A stretch of 14,033 bases of DNA from JAKEGK01 sp036507695 (GTDB lineage: Bacteria; Pseudomonadota; Gammaproteobacteria; SZUA-152), in the NCBI GenBank assembly GCA_036507695.1, contig DATCIR010000161.1:1-14033 (forward strand), read 5' to 3'. This document shows, one piece after another, positions 14,028-14,033 of the stretch. Under the pieces are notes generated by a model that saw only the letters and a program-made list of their open reading frames with translations, was not told the origin of the DNA and did no database searches. How positions within the stretch are numbered: the stretch's first letter is position 1; each line of letters starts with the position of its first letter. The translations under genes were made by a program, and so were the position numbers.

Positions 14028-14033
14028 TTTGTT

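Overview
The window reads as a chromosomal segment of a gammaproteobacterium. The run aroK, aroB, an AAA/SPOR (DamX-like) protein, gltB, gltD is an order I associate from memory with Pseudomonas and relatives, and the protein sequences fit that class. Cellvibrionales or a related order is possible, but I cannot fix the genus by reading alone. All nine protein-coding genes I support lie on the minus strand, so transcription runs from high to low coordinates.

Layout from right to left: a 106-bp element with 9-bp terminal inverted repeats (13922-14027) precedes aroK (shikimate kinase). aroK is followed at very short spacing by aroB (3-dehydroquinate synthase), dgt (HD-domain dNTP triphosphohydrolase), a small WGR-domain protein and a DamX-like membrane protein with an AAA ATPase domain and a C-terminal SPOR domain. 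The gaps are 11, 6, about 24 and about 20 bases, so these five genes look like one operon. A 309-base gap holds a strong sigma70-like promoter for gltB. gltB and gltD encode the large and small subunits of NADPH-dependent glutamate synthase (GOGAT) and are 55 bases apart.

The left end is accessory in character. A stand-alone SARP-like regulator (OmpR-type winged helix plus BTAD domain) is followed by a 372-base gap and then the first 464 codons of a two-partner-secretion (TpsB/ShlB/FhaC) outer-membrane transporter that runs off the window edge. The gap has a plausible promoter for the transporter. Three copies of (A/G)CTATT lie at 23- and 22-base spacing and end on the -35 box, which resembles the direct-repeat sites of SARP regulators. 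This makes a regulator-transporter pair the most interesting reading of the window. Its cargo (a TpsA exoprotein) would lie outside.

Most of the window is ordinary core metabolism: two shikimate-pathway steps, nucleotide-pool control, a cell-envelope/division protein and nitrogen assimilation. I found no tRNA, rRNA, CRISPR array, insertion sequence with transposase, or frameshifted gene.
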